64,000 bases of DNA from Polaribacter sp. BAL334. GTDB taxonomy: Bacteria > Bacteroidota > Bacteroidia > Flavobacteriales > Flavobacteriaceae. Location: NCBI RefSeq assembly GCF_015767435.1, contig NZ_JADWOV010000230.1, positions 1-64,000 on the forward strand, written 5' to 3'. Below the pieces are notes generated by a model. It did no database searches, was not told the DNA's origin, and was given only the letters and a program-made list of their open reading frames with translations. The position numbers were made by a program, and so were the translations under genes. Positions 61,853 through 64,000 of the stretch are shown in pieces (the first letter of the stretch is position 1; the number at the start of each line of letters is the position of its first letter).

Positions 61853-63220
61853 TTATTCGTGTCTAATAGCTTCAATTGGACTTTTATTAGCAGCAGCTTT
61901 TGCAGGAGCAATTCCAAAAATTAATCCAATAAAAGTGGCAACAAAAAATGATAATAAAATGGAACTTAGGGTTAGGATTGTTTCAATTCCTGTAGCAATT
62001 TCTAAAACATAGGAAGCGAAAATCCCTAAAAAAATTCCAATAATTCCTCCTCCAACACTTACCAAAACAGATTCAGTTAAAAATTGCAAAATAACATCTT
62101 CTTGTGTAGCTCCAATGGCTCTTATAATTCCAATTTCTTTAGTTCGCTCTAAAACAGAAGCTAGCATGATATTCATAATACCAATTCCACCAATCAACAA
62201 TGAAATTCCTGCAATGATACTTAAAACTATGTTGAAAATTTGTTTGGTTTTTTGTTGTTGTTTTAACAATTGAATGGGAATAGAAATTTCAAAATCAATC
62301 ATATCATTGTGTCTTCTTTTGAGCATTCTGCTTAAAATCTCAGCTGTTGAACTTAGTTCAGATGAATTCTGAACCTGAACAACCATTTTATCTATTTGAT
62401 GATAATTTCCTCTTGGAATTCTTTTTTTTGGACCTTGTTGATTTCCAATAATAACTATTCCTTCACTAAAATCGATTGGTTTATCATTAATGATTTTTCG
62501 GTCTTTGTAGCGAACTAAAAAAGTTTTTATGGGGATATAAATATCTTGATTCATATCTCTAATCCCCAAGTTTTCTTGTGCATTATCAGAAATAAATTTT
62601 TCTTCGATTACACCAATAACCTGAAGCCACACATCTTTTACTTTGATTTGTTTTCCGATGGCACTTTCGCCAGTAAATATCTTTTTCTCAATTTTTTTAC
62701 CAATAATACAAACAGGTAATGCATTTATCAACTGTGGATTAGAAAAATTTTTACCACTTTCTATTTGGATGTTCATTGTTGAAAAATAAGAAGCATCCAC
62801 TCCAATTAATTTTACAGAATTTTGACGACCATTATTGATAACATAGGTATCTAAAATAATTTCAGGGCTGATAGCTTTTATAGAAGGAATATTTTTTTCA
62901 ATACTTTGAACATCTAACAAATCTAATCCTTTCGAAAATCGTTTTGATTCATTAGCACCATCATCAGTTTCTTCATCACTTTTGTTATCCTCCTCATCAG
63001 GAATTGGTGTAATTACAATATTATTGACACCAATTAATTCTAGTTGAGCTAGAATTTCTTTTTCTGCACCTTTTCCGATTGCAAGCATTGTAATTACAGC
63101 AGCAACTCCAAAAATAATTCCAAGAGAAGTTAAAAGTGTTCTAATTTTATTGGCTAAAATGACACGAATTGCTTCACTAAAGTTAGATTTTAGTTTTTCA
63201 ATATAAAATTTATCAAACAT
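61853..63220 (-). CDS. MacB-like ABC transporter permease
   Basis: The 455-residue protein has an N-terminal membrane segment with LTSLGIIFGVAAVITMLAIG, a large periplasmic MacB-core domain (about 60-330), and three C-terminal FtsX-type membrane segments including MNIMLASVLERTKEIGIIRAIGAT. No ATPase domain is fused, so the nucleotide-binding subunit must be separate, probably beyond the right edge. Acidic residues (DEEDNKSDEETDDGAN, about 90-105) extend one loop. Confidence 0.92.
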   Translation of the reverse strand: MFDKFYIEKLKSNFSEAIRVILANKIRTLLTSLGIIFGVAAVITMLAIGKGAEKEILAQLELIGVNNIVITPIPDEEDNKSDEETDDGANESKRFSKGLDLLDVQSIEKNIPSIKAISPEIILDTYVINNGRQNSVKLIGVDASYFSTMNIQIESGKNFSNPQLINALPVCIIGKKIEKKIFTGESAIGKQIKVKDVWLQVIGVIEEKFISDNAQENLGIRDMNQDIYIPIKTFLVRYKDRKIINDKPIDFSEGIVIIGNQQGPKKRIPRGNYHQIDKMVVQVQNSSELSSTAEILSRMLKRRHNDMIDFEISIPIQLLKQQQKTKQIFNIVLSIIAGISLLIGGIGIMNIMLASVLERTKEIGIIRAIGATQEDVILQFLTESVLVSVGGGIIGIFLGIFASYVLEIATGIETILTLSSILLSFFVATFIGLIFGIAPAKAAANKSPIEAIRHE

Positions 63221-63225
63221 AAAAT

Positions 63226-64000
63226 CTATTTTAAAACGGCTATTTGTGAAGTTTCATATCCTTTTGGTTTGTTGAGATAAACTACATCATTTGCTGATAA
63301 TCCTTCAACTATTATCACAGAATCGTTATTAGAAGCACCGATTTTCACCTGTTTTTTCTCGATTGAAAATCCTGATTTTTTATAAACGTAAGTAATTGAA
63401 TCTTTTGAGAAAATTGCTTCTAGAGGAACGCTTAAAACATTTTTTTTATCGAAAGTTAAAATTCTGTTTGAAGTTGTCATTCCTGGACGAATATTGTCAT
63501 TACTGCCATTTAATTTCACAGTTACTTGAAATACTTTGATATCTGAACCACGTTTTGTTTCACCAACATTGGCAACATCAGTTACAATTCCTTCCATTTC
63601 AACATCAGGAAACGCATCAAATCCAACTTTTACAGGCAATCCTTTTTTTATTTTTCGGATATCAACTTCATTTGCATAGGTTTTAGACTCCATTTTTGTT
63701 AAATCGGGTAAACTTGCAATGGATGGATCCCAAGGGCTGATTGATGAGCCTACATTTTTTTTGCTTCCGTCCCAATTTCTATCATAAGTTATCATTCCAT
63801 TTGAGTCAGAATAAATCGTAAAAGATTCTAATAATTTTAATAAATCATCCAATTCTTTTTTGATTTTAGAAACTTCTGTTCCAACTTCAATCATTTTAGC
63901 ATTTGCTTGACTTTTTTTAATGCTATAATTTTCTTTTTTCTCGTTCAAATCTCTTTCAAGTTTATCGAGATTTATTTCTAATTTTTTGATGACTGCAGGT
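63226..64000 (-). CDS. HlyD-family membrane-fusion protein (partial, N-terminus off the right edge)
   Basis: The reverse frame is open to the window edge, so the true start lies to the right. About 258 residues are visible, starting in the coiled-coil hairpin (VIKKLEINLDKLERDLNEKK). The lipoyl half-motif and beta-barrel follow (GLPVKVGFDAFPDVEMEGIV and RPGMTTSNRILTF), with a membrane-proximal C-terminus. It would link the MacB-like permease to TolC. It ends five bases before the permease gene. Confidence 0.92.
   Translation of the reverse strand, partial: PAVIKKLEINLDKLERDLNEKKENYSIKKSQANAKMIEVGTEVSKIKKELDDLLKLLESFTIYSDSNGMITYDRNWDGSKKNVGSSISPWDPSIASLPDLTKMESKTYANEVDIRKIKKGLPVKVGFDAFPDVEMEGIVTDVANVGETKRGSDIKVFQVTVKLNGSNDNIRPGMTTSNRILTFDKKNVLSVPLEAIFSKDSITYVYKKSGFSIEKKQVKIGASNNDSVIIVEGLSANDVVYLNKPKGYETSQIAVLK

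Overview
The window looks like a chromosome segment from a marine-type member of the family Flavobacteriaceae (Bacteroidota), close to Polaribacter or Tenacibaculum. The evidence is an AT-rich sequence, Bacteroidota-type promoters (TTG, a spacer of about 20, then TAnnTTTG), no obvious Shine-Dalgarno sites, type IX secretion cargo, DUF4249/TonB-receptor pairs, a CAL67264-type small membrane protein beside ettA, and flavobacterial dispersed intergenic repeats. I saw no rRNA, tRNA, CRISPR array, prophage or insertion sequence.

Layout. 1-2.3 kb: the 5' part of a secreted repeat protein that runs off the left edge, preceded by a small uncertain ORF with its own promoter. 2.3-5 kb: sodium/solute symporter, recR, lipoprotein. 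5-17.3 kb: a heme biosynthesis region with hemJ, hemH, hemA, a hemC-hemD fusion, hemB, hemL, hemE and hemF, plus an AraC regulator divergent from hemA and an EI24-type membrane protein overlapping hemF. Together these cover every step from glutamyl-tRNA to protoheme. 17.5-21.1 kb: a 2-oxoacid dehydrogenase E2, then an accessory stretch with a strictly phased noncoding 21-bp tandem array, an orphan gene framed by 36-bp inverted repeats, and a BRO-N-like/Fic fusion protein. 21.2-28.2 kb: esterase, pdhC-pdhA and small envelope proteins. 28.2-31.6 kb: an envelope-stress-like operon (DUF4870, PadR, PspC, adhesin-like GIN protein). 31.7-38.4 kb: DUF4442, a candidate small RNA, yebC, pta-ackA and an acyl-CoA carboxylase beta subunit. 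38.4-44 kb: a giant type IX secreted protein. 44.1-50 kb: NUDIX, then a redox set (FMN reductase, cysteine-less glutaredoxin-like protein, MarR, two pirins, 2,4-dienoyl-CoA reductase) with matching palindromic operators. 50-57 kb: ettA, a FadL-like porin, and murQ translationally coupled to DUF6095 and an ATP-grasp gene. 57-64 kb: DUF4249/TonB receptor pair and a TolC/MacB/HlyD efflux operon running off the right edge.

The most unusual items are the 21-bp phased array at 18916-19314, the inverted-repeat-flanked gene at 19465-20034, the shared TTTCCwwGGAAA-type operators around the redox genes, the cysteine-less glutaredoxin homologue, the promoter-to-terminator small RNA candidate at 32310-32391, the 15-bp dyad abutting the carboxylase start, and the murQ-coupled ATP-grasp gene. 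All functional links between these elements are inference from sequence. No database search was available.
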